From positions 23,897 through 87,896 of the forward strand of contig NZ_JAAOLX010000014.1 in NCBI RefSeq assembly GCF_011601265.1: DNA of 64,000 bases. Reading direction: 5' to 3'. The DNA is from Iodobacter violaceini (GTDB lineage: Bacteria; Pseudomonadota; Gammaproteobacteria; Burkholderiales; Chitinibacteraceae). Below, piece after piece: positions 27,128-36,156 of the stretch. Numbering within the stretch: position 1 is the stretch's first letter; each line of letters starts with the position of its first letter. The translations under genes were made by a program, and so were the position numbers. The notes under the pieces are model-generated. The model saw nothing but the letters and a program-made list of their open reading frames with translations, ran no database searches and was not told the origin of the DNA.

Positions 27128-27970
27128 TTAAAGCGAGGGCTTGTTGAGTGTGGCTTTCAGCCTGAGCAGGTCATGCCATGCGCGGGATTTATCCGGTAAG
27201 TTGCGAAGCAGGTAGCTTGGGTTGTAGCTGACTACCAGCGGAATCTGCTTGTAGTGCTGGAGTTTTTCTCTTAATACGCTGACCGGCTCGTCGCTTTCCA
27301 GCAAAGTTTTAAGCGCGAAGCGGCCCACAACAAATAATGATTTGGGCTGAAGCAGCTCAATCTGGCGCTTTAAAAATGGGGCGCATTGTTCCGCTTCGGC
27401 GGCCTGCGGGTTGCGTTTGCCGGGGGTGCGGCATTTTAGAATATTGGCTTTGTAAACCAGCGGGTTCTCGCCAATGGCGGCCAGCATATTGTCCAGCAGC
27501 CTGCCTGCCTCAGCCGGAAACGGGGTGAGTTGTGCTTCGTCGTCGTGATCGGGGGCTTCGCCCAGTACCATAATATTGGGCTGCATCGGCCCGGTGCCAA
27601 ATACGGGCTGCTCATTGTTTTTCTGACGGCTCTGGCACAGCGGGCAGGCGGTGCAGCTGCTGACTGCGCTCTGCAGCTCATCCCAATTCATTATGGCAAT
27701 GCGTTTTGAGCGCTCGTCTTCGGGCTTATCGATGGCGGGAGCCGTGACTGGCGGGGGCGTGAACTTGGGTGTGCTCACCAGGGGGGCAAGGGCCTGATGC
27801 GCTGCGACGGCGACAGGAGACAAGCCTTGCGGCCGTACGATGGCAACTGGCGCTGCAGCTGGCGCGGCGGGGGCTGCAGCTGCACGTATTTGCAGCTCAG
27901 GCAGGATGGCTGTGCGTACCCATACCGGGTTCAGGCCCAGTTCTTCCAGTATCAGCGCCCGGCGGCTCAT
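27128..27970 (-). CDS. Uracil-DNA glycosylase family protein (family 4-like) with variant motif
   Basis: A 280-residue protein. The first 90 residues are Ala/Pro-rich and probably disordered; the glycosylase domain begins near residue 100 with the CTACPLC iron-sulfur Cys pair and continues through GEAPDHDDE (137-145), PAEAGRLLDNML and the ILKCRTPGKRNP segment with a further Cys. Family-4 enzymes excise uracil from DNA and carry a [4Fe-4S] cluster. The second active-site motif, normally HPSxLLR, reads NPSYLLR (Asn250). The start overlaps the rimI stop, so it is the third gene of tsaB-rimI-UDG. Confidence 0.85.
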   Translation of the reverse strand: MSRRALILEELGLNPVWVRTAILPELQIRAAAAPAAPAAAPVAIVRPQGLSPVAVAAHQALAPLVSTPKFTPPPVTAPAIDKPEDERSKRIAIMNWDELQSAVSSCTACPLCQSRQKNNEQPVFGTGPMQPNIMVLGEAPDHDDEAQLTPFPAEAGRLLDNMLAAIGENPLVYKANILKCRTPGKRNPQAAEAEQCAPFLKRQIELLQPKSLFVVGRFALKTLLESDEPVSVLREKLQHYKQIPLVVSYNPSYLLRNLPDKSRAWHDLLRLKATLNKPSL

Positions 27971-28419
27971 CAGGCTTTACTCATCATCATTGCAAAAATC
28001 AGGGCGTCTTCCCGGCCCGCACCACAGGCTGCAGGGTAGTAGGCAGGGCGAATGCCGGTTTCGGCAAAGCCTGCTGATTCATAAAAACGCCGGGCTTTGC
28101 TGTTGGATTCGCGAACTTCTAAAAACAGGCTTTGCGCACCGTTTTTTGTCAGCTTTTGAGTCAGTGTGTTAAAGATGATTTGCCCAACGCCTTTCCCTTG
28201 CAGGTTAGGCTGCACCGCGATGAGCAGTAATTCGGCCTCATCAACCATTTTCATGGCAACGGCAAAGGCTGCAAGCTCGGTGCTGCCGTCGATGCCAAGG
28301 CAGACATCGGCTTTTAATGAGTGCTGCCAGTGGCTGATATCCCACGGGTGCGAATTAGTCGCGGCATCCAGCGCCATCAGTTGTGGAATATCGCTGGCAT
28401 TTAAATCACGCACTTTCAT
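27970..28419 (-). CDS. rimI: Ribosomal protein S18 alanine N-acetyltransferase
   Basis: A 149-residue GNAT protein that should acetylate the N-terminal Ala of ribosomal protein S18. Motif A is VQPNLQGKGVGQIIF near residues 74-88 (Q-G-K-G-V-G), followed by LFLEVRESNSKARRFYESAGF, the typical RimI motif with the conserved Glu and Tyr. It overlaps tsaB by four bases (ATGA) and its stop overlaps the UDG start. The tsaB-rimI pairing is common in bacteria and supports the assignment. Confidence 0.92.
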   Translation of the reverse strand: MKVRDLNASDIPQLMALDAATNSHPWDISHWQHSLKADVCLGIDGSTELAAFAVAMKMVDEAELLLIAVQPNLQGKGVGQIIFNTLTQKLTKNGAQSLFLEVRESNSKARRFYESAGFAETGIRPAYYPAACGAGREDALIFAMMMSKA

Positions 28420-29096
28420 TTTTTAATCCGCTCGTGTGTCTTAAGGGCTACTTTATTGCGCAGGTAGACCAGCTCTGCATCTTGTGCGGCCAGTCCTTTT
28501 CCGGCTGAAAAATCAGCCAGAGCCAGTTTCAGAATGTCTTTGGCGTGCGGGAAACGTTCTGCATTGGCACCATTGAGCTGAGTGCCAAGGCGTTGCCTGA
28601 GCGTTTCGCCATAAGCCGCAAACCCGCTGCCTGCGCCCAGCCAGTTGCTGCCATCTGGCAGCGGTATGTTGTCCGGATCGCTAAGACAAGGCTCGATGAT
28701 GGTTTGCCAGACGTCTGCTTCCTTGCGATAAGCCGCGCAATAAACTTGATTCATGCGGGCATCAAGGCACACATACACCTGATCGGCATGGCAGCCTTCG
28801 GCCAGTGCCGCTAAGGTGGAAACGCCCAATACCGGCACATTACGAGCAAAGGCGAGGCCCTGGGTAATGCCCGCTGCGATACGCAGGCCGGTAAATGAAC
28901 CAGGGCCATTACCAAAGGCCACGCCTTCGATGTCTTCCATGCTGAGCTGGCATTCTTGCAGCAGGGAGGCAAGCGCAGGAAGAATCATTTCCGCGTGCTT
29001 TTGCCCTGCAGGCCAGTCACGGGCAACGATGCCCTCTGCGGTACTGATGGCGAGGGAAAGATATTCGGTCGAGGTGTCGAGTGCTAGATAGGGCAT
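28416..29096 (-). CDS. tsaB: tRNA threonylcarbamoyladenosine biosynthesis protein TsaB
   Basis: A 226-residue ASKHA-fold protein, a partner of TsaD and TsaE in forming t6A37 in ANN-decoding tRNAs. The opening MPYLALDTSTEYLSLAIS is the family start, and the glycine-rich GNGPGSFTGLRIA near residues 64-76 is diagnostic of TsaB, as is the later VCLDARMNQVYCA. The open frame runs 41 codons further upstream, but only the ATG at 29096 gives this N-terminus; it has no good Shine-Dalgarno. It heads the tsaB-rimI-UDG operon. Confidence 0.94.
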   Translation of the reverse strand: MPYLALDTSTEYLSLAISTAEGIVARDWPAGQKHAEMILPALASLLQECQLSMEDIEGVAFGNGPGSFTGLRIAAGITQGLAFARNVPVLGVSTLAALAEGCHADQVYVCLDARMNQVYCAAYRKEADVWQTIIEPCLSDPDNIPLPDGSNWLGAGSGFAAYGETLRQRLGTQLNGANAERFPHAKDILKLALADFSAGKGLAAQDAELVYLRNKVALKTHERIKK

Positions 29097-29223
29097 GGGA
29101 GGGCAGAAAAACAGATAAGGCCTGATTCTACCATGTACGCTGGTATTGCAGGCTTTGTGAATAGGGCGCTTAAGGCTTAAAGCACCACTTTGTGTTGTTC
29201 GGGCTGTTTGCAGCGCCAATGTA

Positions 29224-29249
29224 AAAAGCCCACGTTGTCGTGGGCTTTT
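29224..29249 (-). terminator. Intrinsic terminator after the 70-residue hypothetical gene
   Basis: AAAAGCCCACG and CGTGGGCTTTT with a TTGT loop; on the minus strand it ends in TTTTT. It separates the hypothetical gene at 29279 from tsaB. Confidence 0.88.
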
Positions 29250-29278
29250 GAATGAACTGCTTAGCTTAGATTGCAGAA

Positions 29279-29491
29279 TCAGTGAAATTGCACTTGAATC
29301 TGCTGTTTGGCTAAAGCTGCGGCGCTGTTTAAAACGCTGTGCAACTTATTGTCGTGTGCCTGGGGGGCCGCTTGCCAGTCTGTGACTGGTTTTTTTTGCT
29401 TGCCGTGACAAACGACGATTTGGTACCAACCTTCCATGCCTGTGTGGCGGGTGGACGGACGTGCTTCTACGATAAAATCAAATTGTGCCAT
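29279..29491 (-). CDS. Hypothetical 70-residue protein
   Basis: I do not recognise it. The ATG at 29491 has TAGGAG in front of it at good spacing, and a terminator follows the stop, so this is a real short gene. The product begins MAQFDFIVEARPSTRHTGMEGWY, then VVCHGKQKKP, and ends in a helical segment LNSAAALAKQQIQVQF. There is no membrane segment or signal peptide. The mix of a charged N-terminal half and an Ala-rich C-terminal helix does not suggest a specific function. Confidence 0.65.
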   Translation of the reverse strand: MAQFDFIVEARPSTRHTGMEGWYQIVVCHGKQKKPVTDWQAAPQAHDNKLHSVLNSAAALAKQQIQVQFH

Positions 29492-29908
29492 GATGGCTCC
29501 TAGTAAATGGCCATCCAGACATTGGATGGCAAAGCACCAAAAGAAGAGCACCTGGTTCGGGGAGAACTTGCAGAAAAGCTGAGAAGGCTTGCTGGATAGT
29601 ACTGCTACAAACACATTGCGAATGAAGATATTCGCTTTACAAGGTTATGCTCAATCAAATTAGTGAGGTGATTGTTGCTGTCTTCTTGTGTCTTGTCAAT
29701 GGTTTTTTGGTTTTTTTGATAAAAAAGTGCAAATTGCAGGGTTTTTTTATGTCATTATTCTGTAATAATTTGTTTTTAAAGCATAAATTCATATGGGCTG
29801 CATGTAGTGCAAAGTGTGGCTGGTATGAGAAAACCTGCAAAACAGTTTTTTACTTTCATTTGTTTTTACTGTTTTGACAGGTTTTGATGGTATGCCCGAA
29901 GATTGATG
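29492..29908. other. AT-rich intergenic region
   Basis: About 415 bases, clearly richer in A and T than the neighbours from 29640 to 29880, with many T runs. A plus-strand frame of 76 codons exists (29647-29877), but its composition is that of random AT-rich sequence and it lacks a Shine-Dalgarno. I see no terminator or repeat I can defend. Confidence 0.5.
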
Positions 29909-30727
29909 TTAATTTTCTGTCAGAACTTCATCCATGATGCGGTGTCGCTCGTCATGGTAGGCCTCTTCGCTGTGCTGGTGTTTCCAGTAGGGCACGGCGT
30001 AGCAATTGCTTACGCTTAGCCTTTTATTAATACGCAAATATTTGCGTATTTGCACCACGGCATCTGTTTCACCCGCAATCGTCGCTGAGACTGATCCTTG
30101 CGGCCAGGGCAGATCAAACACAGCTTGTGGCAGCAGGGCGCCTGGCATGCTGCTGACCAGCCATACAATCTTTACACCCGCAGGATGATGCAGTTTGTGT
30201 TGATCTGCCTCGCTGGGGATCTCTATAAAAGCAGTGCCAGCGGCATTTTCAGGCAGGGCTTCAAGCACGGCGCTGATTGCAGGCAGGGCGGATAAGTCAC
30301 CTGCTAATAAAAAATAATTTGCATCCGGATTAAAGCGTGCCGGGCCACTGGGGCCGGCTAAACCAACATCATCGCCTGTTTGTGCATGCTGCGCCCAGTA
30401 TGAGGCGGGGCCATATTCATCATGAATCACAAAATCAACGGTCAGCGTTTGTTGCAGGGCGTCAAAATGGCGGACGGTATAGGTGCGTACTACTGGCCGG
30501 TTTTGTGCCGGAGGCCAGATTAATCCTTTTGGCCCCGCCGTGGGCAGCGTCAGTGCCTGGCCTCGCTGGGGTAAAAGCAGTTTGATATGTGCGCCATCAC
30601 AGTGGCTGGGAAAGCCGTTCAGCCCGGGGCCGCCCAATGTGAGCCGTTGGAGGTGAGGCGTAAGCCGCAGGCTTTGCAGCACTTGCAGTTTGCGCGGTGC
30701 TTGTTTGGGCGAGGATTCCTGACTCAT
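29909..30727 (-). CDS. Siderophore-interacting protein (NADPH-dependent ferric-chelate reductase)
   Basis: A 272-residue flavoprotein of the ViuB/YqjH group, which reduces ferric siderophores in the cytoplasm to release iron. Visible landmarks are a beta-barrel FAD domain with RPVVRTYTVRHFD near residues 76-88 and the HDEYGPASYWAQHA segment near 102-115 (the conserved GPAS motif), then a NAD(P)H-binding half with YFLLAGDLSALPAI. A perfect Fur-type palindrome lies 38 bases upstream, so it should be repressed when iron is plentiful. No siderophore synthesis or receptor genes adjoin. Confidence 0.92.
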   Translation of the reverse strand: MSQESSPKQAPRKLQVLQSLRLTPHLQRLTLGGPGLNGFPSHCDGAHIKLLLPQRGQALTLPTAGPKGLIWPPAQNRPVVRTYTVRHFDALQQTLTVDFVIHDEYGPASYWAQHAQTGDDVGLAGPSGPARFNPDANYFLLAGDLSALPAISAVLEALPENAAGTAFIEIPSEADQHKLHHPAGVKIVWLVSSMPGALLPQAVFDLPWPQGSVSATIAGETDAVVQIRKYLRINKRLSVSNCYAVPYWKHQHSEEAYHDERHRIMDEVLTEN

Positions 30728-30764
30728 GGCAGCTCACTTTTTCTACGGCTTCTGAAAAAGCTAC

Positions 30765-30789
30765 ATTATCATTAATGATAATTATTATC
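30765..30789. promoter_or_regulatory. Fur box of the siderophore-interacting protein gene
   Basis: ATTATCATT-AATGATAAT is an exact inverted repeat (30765-30782), and it overlaps a second exact palindrome GATAAT-T-ATTATC (30777-30789). Overlapping GATAAT-type hexamers are the classical Fur box. It lies 38 bases upstream of the start codon. Confidence 0.9.
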
Positions 30790-30817
30790 AATTATTTGAA
30801 GGGGGTTTGTTCTTGTT

Positions 30818-30846
30818 AAAACGGCCACCACGGGTGGGGTGGCCGT
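30818..30846 (-). terminator. Intrinsic terminator of the osmoprotectant ABC operon
   Basis: ACGGCCACC and GGTGGCCGT stem around a short loop, followed on the minus strand by TTTT; 8 bases past the ATPase stop codon. Confidence 0.85.
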
Positions 30847-30853
30847 ATGCTTT

Positions 30854-31972
30854 TTACAGCGCCGGGGCGCTTAAGTGGCGGGCGATATCGTCTTGCGAGA
30901 TTTCACCCTGATAGTTGTTGTCATCATCCACAATCGGCATCCACACCAGATTGTGTTCATAAAGCTTGGAAAGAATCACCCGCAAATTATCGCTGGCCTG
31001 AGCAGTAACTTCGAAGGGGTGAAGCTTATCGAGACACACACCGCTGGCGTTGCGGATTTCCCGCCGGGATACATAGCCCATTGGGGTGGCTTTATCGTCC
31101 ACAATGGTTAAAAAGCGCTGCTCGTTTTCATCCATCAGGTTAAACGCTTCTTTTAAATCGGTAGAAGGTTGAGCGGTTAGGGTGGTTTGGCCATCGCAGA
31201 CCTGGCCGGCATTAATGAGCAACAGACGTTTTAAGGTGCGGTCCTGGCCTACAAAAGAGCCTACAAAATCGTCTTTAGGGGCGGCCAGCAGCTGATCCGG
31301 CGTGGCGTGCTGCACAATCTGCCCCTGCCTGAAGATGGCAATGCGATCGCCCAGCTTAATGGCTTCGTCAATATCGTGGCTGACCATCAGCACGGTTTTA
31401 TTGAGCTTGCGCTGCATCAGTAAAAATTCATTCTGAATGGATTCGCGGTTGATCGGATCGACTGCACCGAAGGGCTCGTCCATCAGCAGCACAGGGGCAT
31501 CCGCTGCCAGTGCGCGAATCACACCAATACGCTGCTGTTGCCCGCCTGACATTTCACGCGGGTAGCGGCTCAGAAAACGCTTGGGGTCGAGTGCCACCAT
31601 ATCCATCAGCTCTCTGGCCCGCTCGCGGCTTTTCTTTTTATCCCAGCCCAACAGGCGCGGCACGATGCAGATGTTTTCTTCGATGGTCATGTTCGGGAAC
31701 AGGCCAATCTGCTGAATGACGTAGCCAATCTGGCGGCGCAGTGCCACCACATCCATTTCTTGCGTATCCTGGCCATTAATAAAAATGCGGCCAGAAGTAG
31801 GATTAATCAGGCGGTTTACCATTTTAAGTGTGGTGGTTTTGCCGCAGCCTGATGGCCCGAGTAAGACGCAAATTTTGCCTTCTTCAACCTGCAGATTAAC
31901 GTCTTTAACCGCAGTAACGGTTTGGCCGTTTTTTTGGGTAAATGTTTTACTTAGATTTTCTAGCTTAATCAT
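30854..31972 (-). CDS. Osmoprotectant (glycine betaine/carnitine/choline) ABC transporter ATPase with CBS domains
   Basis: A 372-residue ATPase: Walker A GPSGCGKTT near residues 37-45, signature MSGGQQQRIGV near 142-152, Walker B LLMDEPFGAVDP near 162-173, and two C-terminal CBS domains (about 250-370). In OpuA and OpuC-type transporters such CBS domains sense ionic strength. It is the last gene of the four-gene set permease, binding protein, permease, ATPase, with a 114-base gap before it. The likely substrate is a betaine-type compatible solute. Confidence 0.92.
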   Translation of the reverse strand: MIKLENLSKTFTQKNGQTVTAVKDVNLQVEEGKICVLLGPSGCGKTTTLKMVNRLINPTSGRIFINGQDTQEMDVVALRRQIGYVIQQIGLFPNMTIEENICIVPRLLGWDKKKSRERARELMDMVALDPKRFLSRYPREMSGGQQQRIGVIRALAADAPVLLMDEPFGAVDPINRESIQNEFLLMQRKLNKTVLMVSHDIDEAIKLGDRIAIFRQGQIVQHATPDQLLAAPKDDFVGSFVGQDRTLKRLLLINAGQVCDGQTTLTAQPSTDLKEAFNLMDENEQRFLTIVDDKATPMGYVSRREIRNASGVCLDKLHPFEVTAQASDNLRVILSKLYEHNLVWMPIVDDDNNYQGEISQDDIARHLSAPAL

Positions 31973-32086
31973 GAGCTGGCCCCTTGTGAGGTGGTGCTGA
32001 ATGAGCGATTCGGTTTGCCATTACATTGTCGTGGGGCTGATTGCACTCACGCCGGTGAAATGGCCTTATGTTTTTTTCGCGAGAAA

Positions 32087-32737
32087 TTATGAGCGGATAC
32101 CTTTAGGTGTAAGGTAGTGCTGGATACGATTGAGGATCAGATCCATCACAATGGCGAGCAGGCTGATCATCATTGCACCTGCGATCAGCTGGCGGATATC
32201 GCTCTGACTGATGCCGTGTAAAATCAAGAGGCCAAGGCCGCCTGCACCGATGGTGCTGGCAATCGCCATCACACCAATATTCATCACCACAGCGGTACGG
32301 ATACCACCAAAGATAAGTGGTACGGCGAGTGGCAGCTCTACCTGGCTCAGGCGCTGGAAGAAGCTCATACCCAGCCCTTTGCAGGCTTCTCGGATGCCCG
32401 GATCAATTTGCAGCAATGCGGTGTGGGTATTGCGGATAATCGGCAGGAGTGAATATAAAAACACCGCCGAAATTGCCGGTACATAACCGATGCCCTGGTT
32501 GATCATCGAAAACAGCGGGATCATCAAGCCAAACAATGCAATCGATGGTGTGGCCAGTACGACCGTAGCAAGGCCGAGTACCCAGGGGGCCAGCGAGGGG
32601 ATGCGCACAATCAGCACGCCGGCTGGCACGCCCAGAAATATGGCAAAGCCAACGGCAATGGAGACCAGCATCATGTGCTCTCGGGTTAATCCCAGAATAA
32701 AGCTGCTGTTTTCCCAAATATAGTGAATGGTTTCCAT
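32087..32737 (-). CDS. Osmoprotectant ABC transporter permease
   Basis: A 216-residue permease of the OpuCB/ProW-like group with about five or six membrane segments and the EAA loop near residues 120-135 (IREACKGLGMSFFQRLSQVELPLA). It starts after AAGGAAA and follows the substrate-binding protein gene with one base between them. The pairing with a second permease gene (33630-34331) is typical for OpuC-type systems, which form heterodimeric channels. Confidence 0.9.
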   Translation of the reverse strand: METIHYIWENSSFILGLTREHMMLVSIAVGFAIFLGVPAGVLIVRIPSLAPWVLGLATVVLATPSIALFGLMIPLFSMINQGIGYVPAISAVFLYSLLPIIRNTHTALLQIDPGIREACKGLGMSFFQRLSQVELPLAVPLIFGGIRTAVVMNIGVMAIASTIGAGGLGLLILHGISQSDIRQLIAGAMMISLLAIVMDLILNRIQHYLTPKGIRS

Positions 32738-32738
32738 C

Positions 32739-33617
32739 TTATTTTCCTTGCAGTAAGCCTTTGTCTTTCAGAAACTGAGTGGCCACTTCGTCCACTGGCA
32801 GGTGATCAACATCTACTTTGGCGTTAAGCGCAGAGATTGTGTCGTTGTCGAGCAGCGCAGACAGGGTGTTGAGGGCTTCTTCAAGGCCGGGGTTAGCATC
32901 CAGTGCGGATTTTTCTGCGACAGGTGTTGCTGCGTAGCTGGGGAAAAAGTGCAGATCGTCTTCGAGGATAATTAAATCAAAGCCTTTTACCCGGCCGTCT
33001 GTGGCGTAGACGAGACCCACTTCTACAAAGCCATCACGAATGGCGTTGTAAACCAGGCCTGAATTCATCTGCTTCATTTGCGGGCGATCAAGCGTGAGCT
33101 GATATTTCTCTTTCATCGGCGCTAAGCCATCAGGGCGGCCTGCAAACTCGATATCCAGCCCGAGTTTCCAATCTTTATGCTGGTTAAATTCTTTGGCCAT
33201 GCCACTCATGCTGGTGATGCCCAGCTCCTCTGCCCGTTTGCGCTGCATGGCAAAGGCGTAGGTATTGTTCATGGCGGCGGGTTTAAGCCAGACGAGGCCA
33301 TTAGGAATATCCAGCTCCTTCACTTTTGCATAGCTTTGCCCGGGATTTACTTTGGTAAGCTTGTGATAAACGATCAGCGCCGTGCCGGTGTAATCCCAAA
33401 CCAGATCCAGCTGTTTATTGATCAGCGCGCTGCGCATGATCACGCTGGGCAAATCGGTGGTGGTGGTGACTTCAAAGCCTTTACTGATCAGGTATTGCTT
33501 GCTCATGGCCGAGAGCAAATGTTGCTCGGTAAAGTCTTTGCTGCCCAGACGAATGGGCGCTGCGCTGGCCAGACTGACGATCAGCATCAGGCTGACAGAG
33601 CGTAAAAATCGTTGCAT
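32739..33617 (-). CDS. Osmoprotectant ABC transporter substrate-binding protein
   Basis: A 292-residue periplasmic protein of the OpuAC/OsmF type. The signal peptide ends near LASAA, and the mature part starts [19 protein letters not shown], the characteristic opening of the family, where the DFTEQ stretch is near the substrate cage. Tyr and Trp residues that could form the quaternary-ammonium cage are spread through the sequence (for example [10 protein letters not shown] near 93-102), but I cannot assign them without alignment. Good Shine-Dalgarno AAGGAG. Encoded between the two permeases. Confidence 0.92.
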   Translation of the reverse strand: MQRFLRSVSLMLIVSLASAAPIRLGSKDFTEQHLLSAMSKQYLISKGFEVTTTTDLPSVIMRSALINKQLDLVWDYTGTALIVYHKLTKVNPGQSYAKVKELDIPNGLVWLKPAAMNNTYAFAMQRKRAEELGITSMSGMAKEFNQHKDWKLGLDIEFAGRPDGLAPMKEKYQLTLDRPQMKQMNSGLVYNAIRDGFVEVGLVYATDGRVKGFDLIILEDDLHFFPSYAATPVAEKSALDANPGLEEALNTLSALLDNDTISALNAKVDVDHLPVDEVATQFLKDKGLLQGK

Positions 33618-33629
33618 GACTCGCTCCTT

Positions 33630-34331
33630 TTAGTTTGATGCACGTTTGGCAAAAATATGGCCAATACGGGCAATGGCTTGATCGAGTGCCAGCGCCACAA
33701 TGGCGGTAGCACCTGCCCCCACTAAGAGCTGGGTTTGATTATTCAAAAAGATGCCGGGGAAAATCAGCTCACCATAGCTGCTGGCGCCGATCAGGAAGGT
33801 CAGCGGCACTGTGCCCACATTGATCACCAGGGCCAGACGGACACCCGCCAGAATAACGGGAGCAGCATTGGGCAGCTCCACATACCAAAGGCTTTGTTTG
33901 GGCGTCATGCCAAGGTCTTTGGCGGCTTCAAGCAGGGCGGGCGATACACCGCAAAGACCGGTGTAAGTGTTGCGGACGATAGGGAGAAGCGAGGCTAAAA
34001 ACAGAGCAATAATGGCAGGCTTGTCGCCAATTCCGACCAATACCATGGCCAGAGCCAGTACGGCGAGCGGGGGCAGGGTGTTAGCAATATTAAAAATCTG
34101 CAATATGGGCCCGGCGAAGCGTCTGGCCCTGCTCCGGCTGAGCAAAATGCCCGCAGGCAGGCCAACAATCAGGGCTAAGAACATCGAATAGCCAGCAAGG
34201 CGAAGATGCTGCTGGCCAAGGTAGATAAGATCGCTTTGGCAGGTTTTTAGCCACATAGGTTGCGACTGAATCAGAGCGAAGATCGCTGCCAAAAAGGCAA
34301 TAAACAGGCCGTGTTTAAAGTGCACAGACAT
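33630..34331 (-). CDS. Osmoprotectant ABC transporter permease
   Basis: A 233-residue permease and first gene of the four-gene operon, starting after AAAGGAG. It has about six membrane segments and the EAA-loop LEAAKDLGMTPKQSLWYVELPNAAPVIL near residues 135-162. It is related to the permease at 32087-32737. The 12 bases to the next gene support one transcript. Osmotic induction is expected from the family, but I see no promoter element I can name. Confidence 0.9.
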   Translation of the reverse strand: MSVHFKHGLFIAFLAAIFALIQSQPMWLKTCQSDLIYLGQQHLRLAGYSMFLALIVGLPAGILLSRSRARRFAGPILQIFNIANTLPPLAVLALAMVLVGIGDKPAIIALFLASLLPIVRNTYTGLCGVSPALLEAAKDLGMTPKQSLWYVELPNAAPVILAGVRLALVINVGTVPLTFLIGASSYGELIFPGIFLNNQTQLLVGAGATAIVALALDQAIARIGHIFAKRASN

Positions 34332-34799
34332 GTGCTGACTCCTTTCTTATAGAGCGTAAAAATCCGCTCGCAATGATGAGAGTGACAACTTAAATGTTGA
34401 GGGTTGCCTTGCTTAGGGATGTTTGAAGCATGTTTTGCGCTATGCAGAAACACACAACATCCCGGCGATTTTGAAAAATCGCAAAGTGAGTGCACTGGCT
34501 GAAGCCGCGATGATGTTTCGCAGCTTGTTTCGAAAAATACTAAGGGATTAGCGCCACAGTATCGGCAGTGCAATAAAGAGAGGTTTTTAGGCCTTGATCA
34601 CCGCTTTCTAAGGGTGATTTTTAATAGAAGAGGGGAGTTTTTATCATGATGCTAAGTGATATTGCAATGTAAATGTAAGGCATTGTAATTAATTGTGACG
34701 CTTGTTTTCAGTGCAATGTGATGGCCTTTTTTGTCATGCTGCGTCCATTTGCACAGCATAAAGCAAGCGGGGTATATGTTTTTGCAGTTTATTGTTTTA
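34332..34799. other. Divergent upstream region between the osmoprotectant operon and the BenE-like gene
   Basis: About 470 bases. The osmoprotectant operon starts leftward at 34331, and the BenE-like gene ends at 34800, so the promoter of the operon must lie here. There is a small ATCACC...GGTGAT hairpin followed by Ts near 34597-34620 that could be the BenE terminator or leader structure. I see no gene. Confidence 0.45.
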
Positions 34800-35966
34800 T
34801 CAGTGTTTTTTCATGATTAATAAAGCAATTGTGCCTGCAGCTAAACCCCAGAATGCCGCGCCTATTCCTAAGAGTGAAATACCTGAGAGTGTGACTAAAA
34901 AGGTGACTAAAGCAGGCTCGCGAATTTGCTCATCACTCATCGCCGCGCTCAGCCCATTGGCGATCGTGCCCAGCAGGGCGAGGCCGGCAATGGCCAAAAC
35001 CAAGGCTTTAGGAAAGGCGGTAAAGAGTGCCCCAATCGTTGCGCCAAAAACTCCCAGTAATAAATAAAACCCGCCGGCAGCAATACTGGCTTTATAGCGC
35101 TGAGCGGGGTCTTCATGTGCCTCTTTGCCCATACAAATGGCTGCGGTGATGGCGGCTAAGTTGAGCGAGAAGCAGCCAAAGGGCGCAAGGATTAAAGTGG
35201 TGATGCCCGTCCAGCTGATTAAAGGTGAAATCGGCGTGTTGTAGCCATTGGCCCGAATCACCGCGACTCCCGGCATATTTTGGGAGGCCATCGTCACTAC
35301 AAACAAGGGCACGCCAATGCTGAGCATGGTTTGCCAGTTGAAAACCGGCATCATGAACTCTGGCCTGGCAAAGGCGATCTCTACTTGTTTTATATGTAAT
35401 AAGTCCTGCCCCGCAGCAATTGCAATGCCCAGCAGCAACACCAGCATGATGGCGTAACGTGGCCAAAGCCTTTTGCAGATTAAATAAGCAATGAACATGG
35501 CAAAGACAAGGGCGAACTGGCTTTGCATTTCGGTGAAGATGTTGATACCAAAACGCGCTAAAACTCCTGCCAGCATGGCGGCAGCAATGGGCAGCGGAAT
35601 TCGCCCCATGATGCGTTCAAACCAGCCTGTGATGCCGCTCAGGGTAATCAGCGCGGCACAAAACATAAATGCCGCAATCGCTTCCCCCATGGGAATACCC
35701 TGCAAACTGCCCGCCAGCAACGCGGCTCCCGGCGTGGACCATGCGGTAACGATTGGGTTTTTATAACGTAGCGATAAACCAATACAGCTGATCCCCATGC
35801 CCATCCCAAGTGCCCACATCCAGGAGGCCAGCTGTCCTGGCGTTGCGCCTGCAGCCGTGGCGGCCTGAAAAACAATCGCAGCTGAGCTGGTAAAGCCCAC
35901 TAAAACCGTGACAAAACCGGCGGTTAAAAGCGGCAGGGAGCTGGAGGTTTTTTGCATGGCTTTCAC
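34800..35966 (-). CDS. BenE-family transporter (benzoate/H+ symporter-like)
   Basis: A 388-residue inner-membrane protein with about 11-12 hydrophobic segments, in the UraA-like fold. The N-terminal FVTVLVGFTSSAAIVFQAA stretch and the segment NPIVTAWSTPGAALL near residues 70-84 match BenE. It would import benzoate or related aromatic acids with protons, but there are no aromatic degradation genes nearby, so the substrate is unproven. Two starts are possible: GTG at 35966 and ATG at 35957; neither has a good Shine-Dalgarno. Confidence 0.87.
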   Translation of the reverse strand: MKAMQKTSSSLPLLTAGFVTVLVGFTSSAAIVFQAATAAGATPGQLASWMWALGMGMGISCIGLSLRYKNPIVTAWSTPGAALLAGSLQGIPMGEAIAAFMFCAALITLSGITGWFERIMGRIPLPIAAAMLAGVLARFGINIFTEMQSQFALVFAMFIAYLICKRLWPRYAIMLVLLLGIAIAAGQDLLHIKQVEIAFARPEFMMPVFNWQTMLSIGVPLFVVTMASQNMPGVAVIRANGYNTPISPLISWTGITTLILAPFGCFSLNLAAITAAICMGKEAHEDPAQRYKASIAAGGFYLLLGVFGATIGALFTAFPKALVLAIAGLALLGTIANGLSAAMSDEQIREPALVTFLVTLSGISLLGIGAAFWGLAAGTIALLIMKKH

Positions 35967-36156
35967 TCAGCAAGAGGGAGAGCATGGATCATGCCGCCGG
36001 GCGGAGTGTTTGACCAGAAAATATGGGTGGTAAGTGCTGGTGTTGCAATTTTTAGACTGAAATTTGAAAAAATTGCACCTCGCATATGATAGTTAGCTAA
36101 TATGCGGCTCCGCTCGATTTGGGTAGCGGAAAATCATCACAATTAATGAGTATTTT

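Noticed and set aside
29647..29877. Plus-strand frame of 76 codons in the AT-rich gap
   Set aside because: Rich in Phe, Leu, Lys and Cys as expected from random AT-rich DNA; no ribosome-binding site and no family.
36064..36090. Promoter-like TTGAAA ... TATGAT before the ubiquitin autotransporter
   Set aside because: The spacing is 15 bases rather than about 17, and the region is AT-rich, so chance matches are expected; not listed as a feature.
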